DNA from: Euryarchaeota archaeon UBA36
Lineage (GTDB): Archaea; Thermoplasmatota; Poseidoniia; Poseidoniales; Thalassarchaeaceae
Reading direction: 5' to 3'
DNA: 12,996 nt
Assembly: GCA_002496485.1 (NCBI GenBank)
Contig: DAJW01000116.1
Coordinates: forward strand, 2,356-15,351
Shown here piece by piece: positions 1 to 6,674 of this stretch. Numbering within the stretch: the first letter of the stretch is position 1; each line of letters begins with the position of its first letter. The translations under genes were made by a program, and so were the position numbers. A model generated the notes under the pieces. The model did not search any database. It saw nothing but the letters and a program-made list of their open reading frames with translations, and was not told the origin of the DNA.

Positions 1-1106
1 GAACCTAGCCATCTAATGTCATTGGCGATTTTCATCAATGATGATGCTAATGTGTTAAGAGTTCCTGAAGTAGCTACTATTGCGTCATGGGTTGCTAACT
101 GAGTGAATTTATTTTCTGCTGATATAAATGGTAGTTCTGTCTTCTCTGCTATTTTAGATGCTACCATATCTGCAAAACCAGACTTGGTATTTAGGCCTGT
201 TCCGACGGCTGTTCCACCAAGACCAAGTTGCATTAAATCCATAACTGAATTTTCTATTCGAATAATATTATCGTCTAACATATTTACATAGCCACTAAAT
301 TCTTGACCCAGAGTTAAAGGAACTGCATCCATTAGGTGAGTTCTGCCAATTTTTACAATTTCACTAAATTCTGATTGTTTTTCTGATAAAGCATCTCGCA
401 GATATTTTACTGATGGAATTAGTGTGTTAGTTATTTCTTCGGCAGCAGCTATGTGCATTGCAGTAGGAAAGGTGTCATTACTTGATTGTGCTTTATTTAC
501 ATGATCATTTGGGTGAACTGGATTTTTACTACCTAAAGTTCCACCACTAATTTCGATTGCCCGATTTGCAATAACTTCATTTGCATTCATATTAGTTTGA
601 GTCCCGGAACCCGTCTGCCATATTCTCAAAGGAAAATGATAATCTAGCTCACCAGAAATCACTTCTTCGCATGATTTGATAATTAATTCTCCAACTTCCT
701 TATTCAGTTCATCCAATTCAATATTTACTTCTGTAGCGGCCATTTTCAATATTCCAAATGCCCTGATTATGGAACGTGGCATCTTATCTTCTCCAATATT
801 GAAATTAATCAATGATCTAGCAGTCTGTGCCCCATAATACATATTAGCTGGGACTTCAACATCGCCCATTGTATCCTTTTCTATTCTAATTTCTTCATCT
901 TTAGAAGATGCAAATTTTTTTACTATTTCCTCATTGTTCTTATTTTTATCATTTCTACCTGATAGTGATTTCTCGATCATATTTGAGATTGTTGCGGAAC
1001 GACCGCTACCTCTGCCCTTTCCAATTCTAGCATCTAACCTCCGTGCTAAATCTTCTGGGATACTGACAGTTATTATCCTACGGTTACCAACTCTATGTTT
1101 ACCCAT
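1..1106 (-). CDS. fumC: Class II fumarase (fumarate hydratase) with N-terminal ribbon-helix-helix domain, 3' end off the window
   Basis: Reversible hydration of fumarate to L-malate in the citric acid cycle, normally by a cytoplasmic homotetramer. The reading frame is open from ATG 1106 to the left edge: 368 residues visible, roughly 165 C-terminal ones missing, including the GSSxMPxKxNP loop. Residues from about 73 on are textbook FumC: IRIEKDTMG (73-81), GSGTQTNMN (166-174), HPNDHVNKAQSSND from H198, and GRTHLMDA with catalytic His257 (E. coli His188, an offset of 69). Residues 10-48 are a separate CopG/Arc-like RHH unit: strand RIITVSIPEDLARRLD, a Gly/Arg turn, then helix GRSATISNMIEKSL. 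A Lys/Asn-rich linker (51-72) joins them. Between ATG43 (inside the RHH helix) and ATG80 there is no ATG, GTG or TTG, so the fusion looks genuine. No Shine-Dalgarno precedes ATG 1106 but a TATA-like element sits about 25-34 bp upstream, suggesting a leaderless mRNA. Fumarase identity is very sure; the role of the RHH domain is unknown. Confidence 0.95.
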   Translation of the reverse strand, partial: MGKHRVGNRRIITVSIPEDLARRLDARIGKGRGSGRSATISNMIEKSLSGRNDKNKNNEEIVKKFASSKDEEIRIEKDTMGDVEVPANMYYGAQTARSLINFNIGEDKMPRSIIRAFGILKMAATEVNIELDELNKEVGELIIKSCEEVISGELDYHFPLRIWQTGSGTQTNMNANEVIANRAIEISGGTLGSKNPVHPNDHVNKAQSSNDTFPTAMHIAAAEEITNTLIPSVKYLRDALSEKQSEFSEIVKIGRTHLMDAVPLTLGQEFSGYVNMLDDNIIRIENSVMDLMQLGLGGTAVGTGLNTKSGFADMVASKIAEKTELPFISAENKFTQLATHDAIVATSGTLNTLASSLMKIANDIRWLG

Positions 1107-1114
1107 AATATTAC

Positions 1115-1134
1115 TATTAATAAGTTATTAATAA
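1115..1134. repeat. Tandem palindromic 9-mer upstream of the RHH-fumarase gene
   Basis: TATTAATAA occurs at 1115-1123 and again at 1126-1134, 11 bp apart (about one helical turn). The second copy extends to the perfect palindrome TTATTAATAA (1125-1134); the first differs from it only by C at 1114. The pair lies between the TATA-like element and the start codon of a gene whose product has an RHH domain, and RHH repressors of the Arc type bind tandem sites spaced this way. An operator is therefore plausible, but the stretch is almost pure A+T and chance similarity is possible. Confidence 0.4.
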
Positions 1135-1140
1135 ATATTT
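1131..1140 (-). promoter_or_regulatory. TATA-like element of the fumarase gene
   Basis: On the minus strand this reads AAATATTTAT, about 25-34 bp before ATG 1106. That is the spacing expected of an archaeal TATA box for a transcript starting at or very near the start codon. The lack of any Shine-Dalgarno before the ATG fits. The whole 40-bp gap is AT-rich, so the exact box is uncertain. Confidence 0.4.
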
Positions 1141-1146
1141 TTATTA

Positions 1147-1641
1147 CTAGTCAAAATCTACTTCTTCTACTTTTATTATCTTTTGAGGATTCATCGGTTT
1201 ATCTCCCGGCAGGGTTTCAGTATTTTCTATTTTATTCACAATGTCCATTCCCTTAATGACATGCCCAAAGACAGCATGGTTTCCATCGAGCCACGGTGTT
1301 GGTACTGTAGTTAGAAAAAATTGTGATCCGCCACTATCTCTGCCCGCATTGGCCATTGAAAATATTCCTGGCCTATCGTGTTTCTTCTCTAGAGCGGATG
1401 GTTCACATCTGATCTTCCAACCAGGGCCACCTGTTCCTGCTCTTCCATTATGGGGATCTCTAGAATGGGGGCATCCACCCTGAATCATGAAATTACTAAT
1501 TACTCGATGAAAATGTAATCCATCATAAAACCCATCATTGACGAGTTTTAGAAAGTTATCCGTAGTTTCTGGACAATCTTCTGTGTAGAGTTCTATGGTA
1601 ATATCTCCAGCGCTTGTTTTCATGTGCACAACTTTATTCAT
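1147..1641 (-). CDS. Cyclophilin-type peptidyl-prolyl cis-trans isomerase
   Basis: Cytoplasmic prolyl isomerase that speeds cis-trans rotation of Xaa-Pro bonds in protein folding. The 164 residues are one cyclophilin domain of normal single-domain prokaryotic length, with no signal peptide. Active-site residues in order: Arg46 in HFHR, Phe51 and Gln54 in NFMIQGG, Gln107 and Phe109 in GGSQFFLTT, Trp117 and His122 in WLDGNHAVFG, matching Arg55, Phe60, Gln63, Gln111, Phe113, Trp121 and His126 of human CypA. It should be active. Met7 (position 1623) begins the domain sequence proper and is an alternative start; ATG 1641 is used as the longest form. It lies 61 bp downstream of csaA, with an inverted repeat in the gap, and 40 bp upstream of the fumarase gene. 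It may be an extension of the pyrE-csaA transcript or have its own promoter. Confidence 0.95.
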   Translation of the reverse strand: MNKVVHMKTSAGDITIELYTEDCPETTDNFLKLVNDGFYDGLHFHRVISNFMIQGGCPHSRDPHNGRAGTGGPGWKIRCEPSALEKKHDRPGIFSMANAGRDSGGSQFFLTTVPTPWLDGNHAVFGHVIKGMDIVNKIENTETLPGDKPMNPQKIIKVEEVDFD

Positions 1642-1648
1642 GATTCGT

Positions 1649-1682
1649 CGGATGCAAATTAGTTCAAAGCATATTGCATCCG
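1649..1682. repeat. 9-bp perfect inverted repeat just upstream of the cyclophilin gene
   Basis: CGGATGCAA (1649-1657) is the exact reverse complement of TTGCATCCG (1674-1682), with a 16-nt spacer. It occupies more than half of the 61-bp gap between csaA and the cyclophilin gene and ends 7 bp before the latter's start codon. No T-tract follows on the minus strand, so a terminator is unlikely. A protein-binding dyad over the promoter, or an mRNA hairpin near the ribosome site, are the readings that fit. Confidence 0.55.
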
Positions 1683-1702
1683 GTGAGTTCTAATTCCTAA
1701 AA

Positions 1703-2101
1703 TTAAGAAATTGTTGAGCCCGGAAGTATTTTTTCTTTGATTTCTAACAGTGAAACCGTTCCATCTGGTTTCAGAGCTCCGAGTATTAAAAATTCTGAAA
1801 TAAATCCTGTTGGTAATGTTTTCTCTCCTAAATTTATGACAGCAACTATAGATTTACCCAGGAGTTCGCCTCGAGAATAATTTGTAATCTGAGCAGAAGT
1901 CCATAATTTCCCAATCTTCTGTCCAAAATCTACTTTTATTTTGTAGGAGGGTTTGCGCATTTCTGGAAATTGTTGAACCCTAACAATTGTGCCTATTCTC
2001 AAATCTAAGGAGAAGAATTCTCCAATTCCAATATATTCCTTACGTTCCAACTTAGAGGGATGATATTGTTCAGATTCGGAGTTAATTTCGTGTTTCTCCA
2101 T
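1703..2101 (-). CDS. csaA: CsaA-like tRNA-binding-domain protein
   Basis: A 132-residue protein that is one EMAP/Arc1p-type tRNA-binding OB-fold domain of the CsaA kind. CsaA proteins are small homodimers described in Bacillus as export-related chaperones; the fold also binds tRNA when attached to MetRS. The sequence shows the CsaA pattern: DLRIGTIVRV (33-42), FPEMRKPSYK (45-54), VDFG (57-60), TSAQITNYS (68-76) followed by LLGKSIVAVINL (80-91), then SEFLILGA (102-109). Residues 1-25 are a polar extension beyond the usual length of about 110. ATG 2101 is 4 bp after the pyrE stop, and a GGAG Shine-Dalgarno lies within the last pyrE codons, so the two genes are translationally linked. Cellular function in this organism is unknown. 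Confidence 0.88.
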   Translation of the reverse strand: MEKHEINSESEQYHPSKLERKEYIGIGEFFSLDLRIGTIVRVQQFPEMRKPSYKIKVDFGQKIGKLWTSAQITNYSRGELLGKSIVAVINLGEKTLPTGFISEFLILGALKPDGTVSLLEIKEKILPGSTIS

Positions 2102-2105
2102 ATAA

Positions 2106-2693
2106 TTAATCTCCGGTAATATCAGATTTTATAATAAGGGGAATGAGTTTTATTCCTGCGTTTGAAAATGCTTCAATTCCGCCCTCTTCTCTATCAAGAA
2201 TAGTTATACATGATACTACATTACAACCTAATTCAGACAAAATTTTAGCAGCCTTCAAAGCAGAGCCGCCAGTTGTTGTTACATCCTCAAGTAAAATTAT
2301 TCTATCATTTTTATTGATTGTAGAGCCCTCAATTCCAGGTGGATTACCGGTTTTTCTTCCACCTCTCCCCTTTGCTTCTTTCCTAACAATGAAGCCCTTC
2401 ATTGTTGAGCCTCTACCTGCCTTTGCAATTACTATTCCTGTGAGAGGCACAGCCCCTAATTCTAGACCGCCTACTGCATCAATTGGGGCTAATTTTTCTA
2501 TTTCTGAATGAATTAAAATTCCTAATAAATGGGCGGATTCGGGGTCCATCATTACTGGTTTCATATCAAAAAAATGGGAGCTTTGTTTGCCACTTGCCAA
2601 TGTAAATTGGGAATCATTTGAATATAAATAAGCTAAATCTCTCACATTTTCTATCAAATTTAGCTTGGCCTGATGAAGACTAATTGTTGTCAT
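2106..2693 (-). CDS. pyrE: Orotate phosphoribosyltransferase
   Basis: Joins orotate to PRPP to give orotidine 5'-monophosphate, the fifth step of pyrimidine synthesis, in the cytoplasm. The frame is open from ATG 2756; numbering here starts there. The PRPP-binding signature is IILLEDVTTTGGS at 153-165; FTLASGKQSSHFFD (51-64) is the usual N-terminal OPRT motif. ATG 2693 (residue 22, beginning MTTISLHQ) is chosen because it leaves about the normal number of residues before FTLASG. A TATAAATG sequence at 2754-2761 also overlaps the upstream ATG, which argues against that start if it acts as the promoter. Neither start has a Shine-Dalgarno, so 2756 stays possible. The flexible catalytic loop is odd: RKEAK (125-129) is followed by GRGGRKTGNPPG instead of the usual [DH]HG-type sequence, about 5 residues longer than in E. 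coli. Divergent from polC; csaA follows after 4 bp. Confidence 0.92.
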   Translation of the reverse strand: MTTISLHQAKLNLIENVRDLAYLYSNDSQFTLASGKQSSHFFDMKPVMMDPESAHLLGILIHSEIEKLAPIDAVGGLELGAVPLTGIVIAKAGRGSTMKGFIVRKEAKGRGGRKTGNPPGIEGSTINKNDRIILLEDVTTTGGSALKAAKILSELGCNVVSCITILDREEGGIEAFSNAGIKLIPLIIKSDITGD

Positions 2694-2756
2694 AATAATA
2701 TGTTGAGGACGAACAATCCGATGAAGGTTGTTATCAAATTCCAAAAAAATACTCAT

Positions 2757-2822
2757 TTATAGTGAATGTTCTTGGACGGTCGGGTCTCGCGTAGAAGTAT
2801 TTGAAGGGAGTCGTGAGGAATA
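2757..2822. promoter_or_regulatory. Divergent pyrE/polC promoter region
   Basis: This 66-bp stretch separates the outermost possible pyrE start from polC and must hold signals for both directions. On the minus strand TATAAATG (2754-2761) is the best TATA match for pyrE. On the plus strand the AT-rich patch near 2797-2804 (AGTATTTG) is the only TATA-like sequence for polC. GAGG at 2815-2818, and GGGAG at 2806-2810, are possible polC Shine-Dalgarno sites. No inverted repeat stood out. Confidence 0.45.
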
Positions 2823-5800
2823 ATGACTGGTAAATCAATTTTTGATCAAGAGAGGCTAACATCAGAATATAATTTTTATCAGGACCATTTGGATATTAAG
2901 ATAGAAGAAGCATACAAGGTCGGTACCAAGGCTAGATCCTTAGGACTAGATTTTGAAAATAGTGTGGAAATTCCTAGAGCTTCAGATTTAGCTAGTCGTA
3001 CTGAAAAACTTCTAGAAGATCCATATCTTTATCCTAATCCAGAAGATTCAGAAAAAAAACCACTCCGAATAGAGGGAAAATTAAGAGAAATGCTCATTAA
3101 ATACGATAGAGAAACGGCAGCAATTCAGATTTCTTTATTTGTAGCAAGAGAAATGAATAAACAAACAGGAGATAAGAGAAGATCAATTGATTCTGGATTA
3201 AGAGTAGGTTTAGCGGTACTGACGGAAGCAGTCCTGGTTGCTCCACTAGCTGGAATTGGTGATGTTAGAATATTGAATAATGAAGATGGAACTGATTTTC
3301 TTTCTATTGATTTTTGTGGGCCCATCAGAGCGGCAGGTGGTACCGCACAAGCGTTGGGTGTATTAATTGGAGATATTCTTCGTAGAGAATTAGGAGTTGG
3401 AAAGTATAATCCAACTAATGCAGAGATTGAGAGAGTAAAGGAAGAGTTTGGACTTTACAGGAAGGGTTTGCAATTTAGACCATCTCCGGATGAAACAGGC
3501 ACTATTGTTGGTGCCTGTCCAGTTATGATAAATGGAGAAGAAACTGAGAAAATTGAATGTGCAGGTTTCAAAGAGGTTAGAAATGTAGTAAATGTAAATG
3601 GAACATACAGGACAAGGGTTCGTGGTGGGGTAATGCTAGTAATTGGAGAAGGTCTCTGTCTGAAAGCCCCAAAAGTACAAACACATACTGAAAGATTGGA
3701 AGTTCCAGGCTGGGAGTTTATTACACATTTTGCCAATAAGGGAAAGGTTTCTGCCAAGGAAGATGGTTCAGATACCAGTAGGATAATTCCGAAAAATAAT
3801 CGATATATGGGGGATGTAATTGCTGGAAGGCCCATTTTTGGGGAACCGTGTAAACCTGGTGGATTTAGACATAGATACGGTAGAAGCAGATTGACAGGTC
3901 TTGCAGCAGCAGGATTGAACCCTATATCAATGACTGCTATGGGAGGATTTTTGTCTGTTGGTACCCAGATGAAAATTGAACGACCGGGGAAAGCTTGTGC
4001 AGTTACACCTTGTATTGATATTGATGGGCCAAGAGTTCTGTTAGATGATGGAGAATTTTTACTTATTAGAACAGAAAAAGAATGGGATAAATGTAAAAAT
4101 AAAGTAATTTCTATTTGGGACTCTGGTGAAATTCTTCTGGGATATGGAGAATTTCTAGAGAATAACAAGAATTTGGTTCCTGCATCATATTCTAAAGATT
4201 GGTGGTCATCTGATTTAGCAGAAGCAGTAGATACTCCAGAGAAATTATCTAAATTAGCAGAAATACTTTCAAAAAGAATAGATGATTTTCCGCCTGGATT
4301 ACCATTTAACGGAGCAATTGAAAGGGGTGGAGAGAATAAAGTAGAACGGGAGTGGAGAAGAGTAAATTGGAATAGATATCTTAGAAATTTAGATATTGAG
4401 TGGGGTCAAGCAACTAAAATTTCTGAATTTTTTGGTTGTGCAATACCTCCGCCATGGAATTATTGGTGGTCAGACTTACCTATACATTATATTCCACATC
4501 TGATATCTGGACTAGAAACGATGGTGATTAAAGAAGGGAGTTTAATAATAAGAGGGGCTGTAAACGGATGGTCAGCTGAATCAGATAGTTTAGACTTAAT
4601 AAATGAAAAAGTGGCCTTATTGGTTGATGTTCCTGGATTGACTGAAGTCAATTCTCATGGAATTATAAAATCCTCATTAATGACTTTAGGAATAGAGCAT
4701 AAACATGTTGGCGATGATATTGTAATCTCAAAGTATTGGGAAGGATTAGTTGAAACTTTGGGATTTGAAATAGTTGAAGGTAAGATAAGAAAAAAAACTG
4801 AAATAGCCGATTTAATTTCTTCTCAAATTTCTGAGCTAGAGAATGCTAAATTATCGATAGATTCAGAAGCTAAAGGAGAAGAGAAGAGTGATTTACATAT
4901 TAATTCTAAAAAACTTCTAGAAGATTATGAAGTCGATAGATCATTAATGATAATTAGAAAGATCTCTAAGCACAGATGGGAAGACGCTGTTCCATGTAGA
5001 ATAGGTGGAAGAATGGGGCGACCAGAGAAATCGGATATTAGAAAAATGAAACCAAAAGTACACTCTCTTTTCCCTATAGGAGAAAATGGTGGCCCTCAAA
5101 GGTTATTTTCTCATGCTGCTTCTAAAGGGCAAATTAGAGTAGAAATGGGAATAAGAATTTGTCAAAAATGTGGAAAGGAAACTCCGCATTTAATTTGTCA
5201 TCACAAATCTGAAAATTCAACAGATAGAGAGTGTGGTGGTAGAACAAATATACAGGTGGGAAGAAATAGACAATCTAGAAGATTAGGAGTTCGTACTACT
5301 GTAGATATTGGCTCATTATTAGAGGTAAAGAGTAAGAATATGGGTTTGGATCGGATACCTAAGAAGATAAAAGCAGTGAAGGGATTGATTTCTGAGGAAC
5401 AGACTCCAGAGCCAATTGAAAAGGGCATTTTAAGAGCAATTCATGACATATCTGTATACAGAGATGGTACCGCAAGATATGATATGAGTGATGTTCCGGT
5501 GACTCATTTTAAACCAATTGAAATTAGAACTTCTTGGGAAAAACTCAGAGATTTGGGATATGTTAATGACATATATGGGAATTTGTTGAGTTCTGATTCT
5601 CAGATACTGGAGTTATTTCCTCAAGATATAATTCCCTCACTTAAAGCTAAAGATCACTTACTATCAACATGTATGTTTATTGATGATTTATTAGTGAAAT
5701 TTTATGGTTTAGAGCCATTTTATAATGTAAAAAGATTTGAAGATATTGTTGGTCATATTGCAATTGGATTAGCACCTCATACCTCTGGAGGTGTTGCATG

Positions 5801-6674
5801 TAGGATAATTGGATGGAGTTCTGCATCTGCAGGCTATGGACACCCACTTTTTCATGCAGCTAAAAGAAGAAATTGCGACGGTGACGAGGATAGTATCATG
5901 ATGTTACTTGATGGATTACTAAATTTTTCGAATAGAATTTTGCCCATCGGAAGAGGTGGAAAAATGGATGCTCCATTAGTACTTACTACTAGATTAAACC
6001 CCAGTGAAATAGATAAAGAAGCGAGGAATGTGGATTGTGACTGGAGTTATTCGAGCAATTTCTATGAATCTACATTGGAACAACCCCATTCAAGAGATGT
6101 AAGAAGTCTTGTGAATCTTGTAGATGATCGTTTAGGAAGTATAGGAGATATAAGGGGCTATGGTTGGACTCATGATTCAGGAGATTTAGATTCTGGTCCA
6201 GAAAATTCATCCTATAAAACACTATTATCCATGGAAGATAAGATGCTTAGTCAATTAGAGCTGGGGAGAAGATTGAGGGCTGTCGATGCTAACAGAGTAG
6301 CTAAACAAGTAATTGAATCTCACTTCCTTCCTGATTTAAGGGGAAATTTAATGGCATTTACTCGTCAGAAAGTACGATGTGTCAAATGTGGTAAATCATA
6401 TAGAAGGATGCCTTTAGCCGGAAAATGTATTCAATATTCAAGAATATCTTCTGGTTTTAGAACCGGAGAAGGTAGTTCAGCGTGTGGAGGAAACGTGATT
6501 TTGACTGTTTCACAGGGTGCTGTAAGAAAATATATCCGAATAATTGATGATCTCATAAATAATTATGATATTGATGATTATACAATGCACAGAGTTCAAT
6601 GGATGAAATCAAGTGTTAATTCGTTATTTAATAATGATAAAGTAACAGTGATGACCCTCCAGGATTTCCTATAA
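2823..6674 (+). CDS. polC: DNA polymerase D (PolD, family D) large subunit DP2
   Basis: Catalytic subunit of the heterodimeric replicative polymerase PolD; its partner, the DP1 exonuclease subunit, is not in this window. The 1283 residues match the family's length (about 1100-1280 without intein). GPIRAAGGTAQA (166-177) is an N-terminal DP2 hallmark. CAVTPCIDIDGPR starts at Cys392. The catalytic acid cluster NCDGDED is at 1017-1023, preceded by LAPHTSGGVACRIIGW and HPLFHAAKRR. Cys780, Cys783, Cys792 and Cys804 form one zinc site (ICQKCG...REC) and Cys1186, Cys1189, Cys1202 and Cys1221 a second. A polar linker (about 665-705) separates core regions. The extreme C-terminus VMTLQDFL (1276-1283) resembles a PCNA-interacting box with Val in place of the first Gln. 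No intein interrupts the active site. The start ATG has GAGG close upstream. Its stop codon directly abuts that of the convergent flaK. Confidence 0.98.
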   Translation: MTGKSIFDQERLTSEYNFYQDHLDIKIEEAYKVGTKARSLGLDFENSVEIPRASDLASRTEKLLEDPYLYPNPEDSEKKPLRIEGKLREMLIKYDRETAAIQISLFVAREMNKQTGDKRRSIDSGLRVGLAVLTEAVLVAPLAGIGDVRILNNEDGTDFLSIDFCGPIRAAGGTAQALGVLIGDILRRELGVGKYNPTNAEIERVKEEFGLYRKGLQFRPSPDETGTIVGACPVMINGEETEKIECAGFKEVRNVVNVNGTYRTRVRGGVMLVIGEGLCLKAPKVQTHTERLEVPGWEFITHFANKGKVSAKEDGSDTSRIIPKNNRYMGDVIAGRPIFGEPCKPGGFRHRYGRSRLTGLAAAGLNPISMTAMGGFLSVGTQMKIERPGKACAVTPCIDIDGPRVLLDDGEFLLIRTEKEWDKCKNKVISIWDSGEILLGYGEFLENNKNLVPASYSKDWWSSDLAEAVDTPEKLSKLAEILSKRIDDFPPGLPFNGAIERGGENKVEREWRRVNWNRYLRNLDIEWGQATKISEFFGCAIPPPWNYWWSDLPIHYIPHLISGLETMVIKEGSLIIRGAVNGWSAESDSLDLINEKVALLVDVPGLTEVNSHGIIKSSLMTLGIEHKHVGDDIVISKYWEGLVETLGFEIVEGKIRKKTEIADLISSQISELENAKLSIDSEAKGEEKSDLHINSKKLLEDYEVDRSLMIIRKISKHRWEDAVPCRIGGRMGRPEKSDIRKMKPKVHSLFPIGENGGPQRLFSHAASKGQIRVEMGIRICQKCGKETPHLICHHKSENSTDRECGGRTNIQVGRNRQSRRLGVRTTVDIGSLLEVKSKNMGLDRIPKKIKAVKGLISEEQTPEPIEKGILRAIHDISVYRDGTARYDMSDVPVTHFKPIEIRTSWEKLRDLGYVNDIYGNLLSSDSQILELFPQDIIPSLKAKDHLLSTCMFIDDLLVKFYGLEPFYNVKRFEDIVGHIAIGLAPHTSGGVACRIIGWSSASAGYGHPLFHAAKRRNCDGDEDSIMMLLDGLLNFSNRILPIGRGGKMDAPLVLTTRLNPSEIDKEARNVDCDWSYSSNFYESTLEQPHSRDVRSLVNLVDDRLGSIGDIRGYGWTHDSGDLDSGPENSSYKTLLSMEDKMLSQLELGRRLRAVDANRVAKQVIESHFLPDLRGNLMAFTRQKVRCVKCGKSYRRMPLAGKCIQYSRISSGFRTGEGSSACGGNVILTVSQGAVRKYIRIIDDLINNYDIDDYTMHRVQWMKSSVNSLFNNDKVTVMTLQDFL

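Noticed and set aside
1649..1682. Reading the 9-bp inverted repeat as a rho-independent-type terminator of pyrE-csaA
   Set aside because: No T-tract follows the stem on the minus strand and the loop is 16 nt; the position 7 bp before a start codon fits regulation better.
2143..2511. A 122-codon plus-strand open frame antisense to pyrE
   Set aside because: pyrE has its full signature motifs on the other strand; this translation shows none and has no ribosome site.
3455..4168. A 237-codon open frame antisense to polC
   Set aside because: It lies wholly inside the conserved polC reading frame, and its translation is Pro/Ser/Leu-rich with no recognisable domain: a shadow of the purine-rich sense strand.
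2823..6674. An intein in polC, common in euryarchaeal DP2
   Set aside because: The sequence around NCDGDED is continuous and total length is that of an intein-free protein; no splicing-domain motifs seen.
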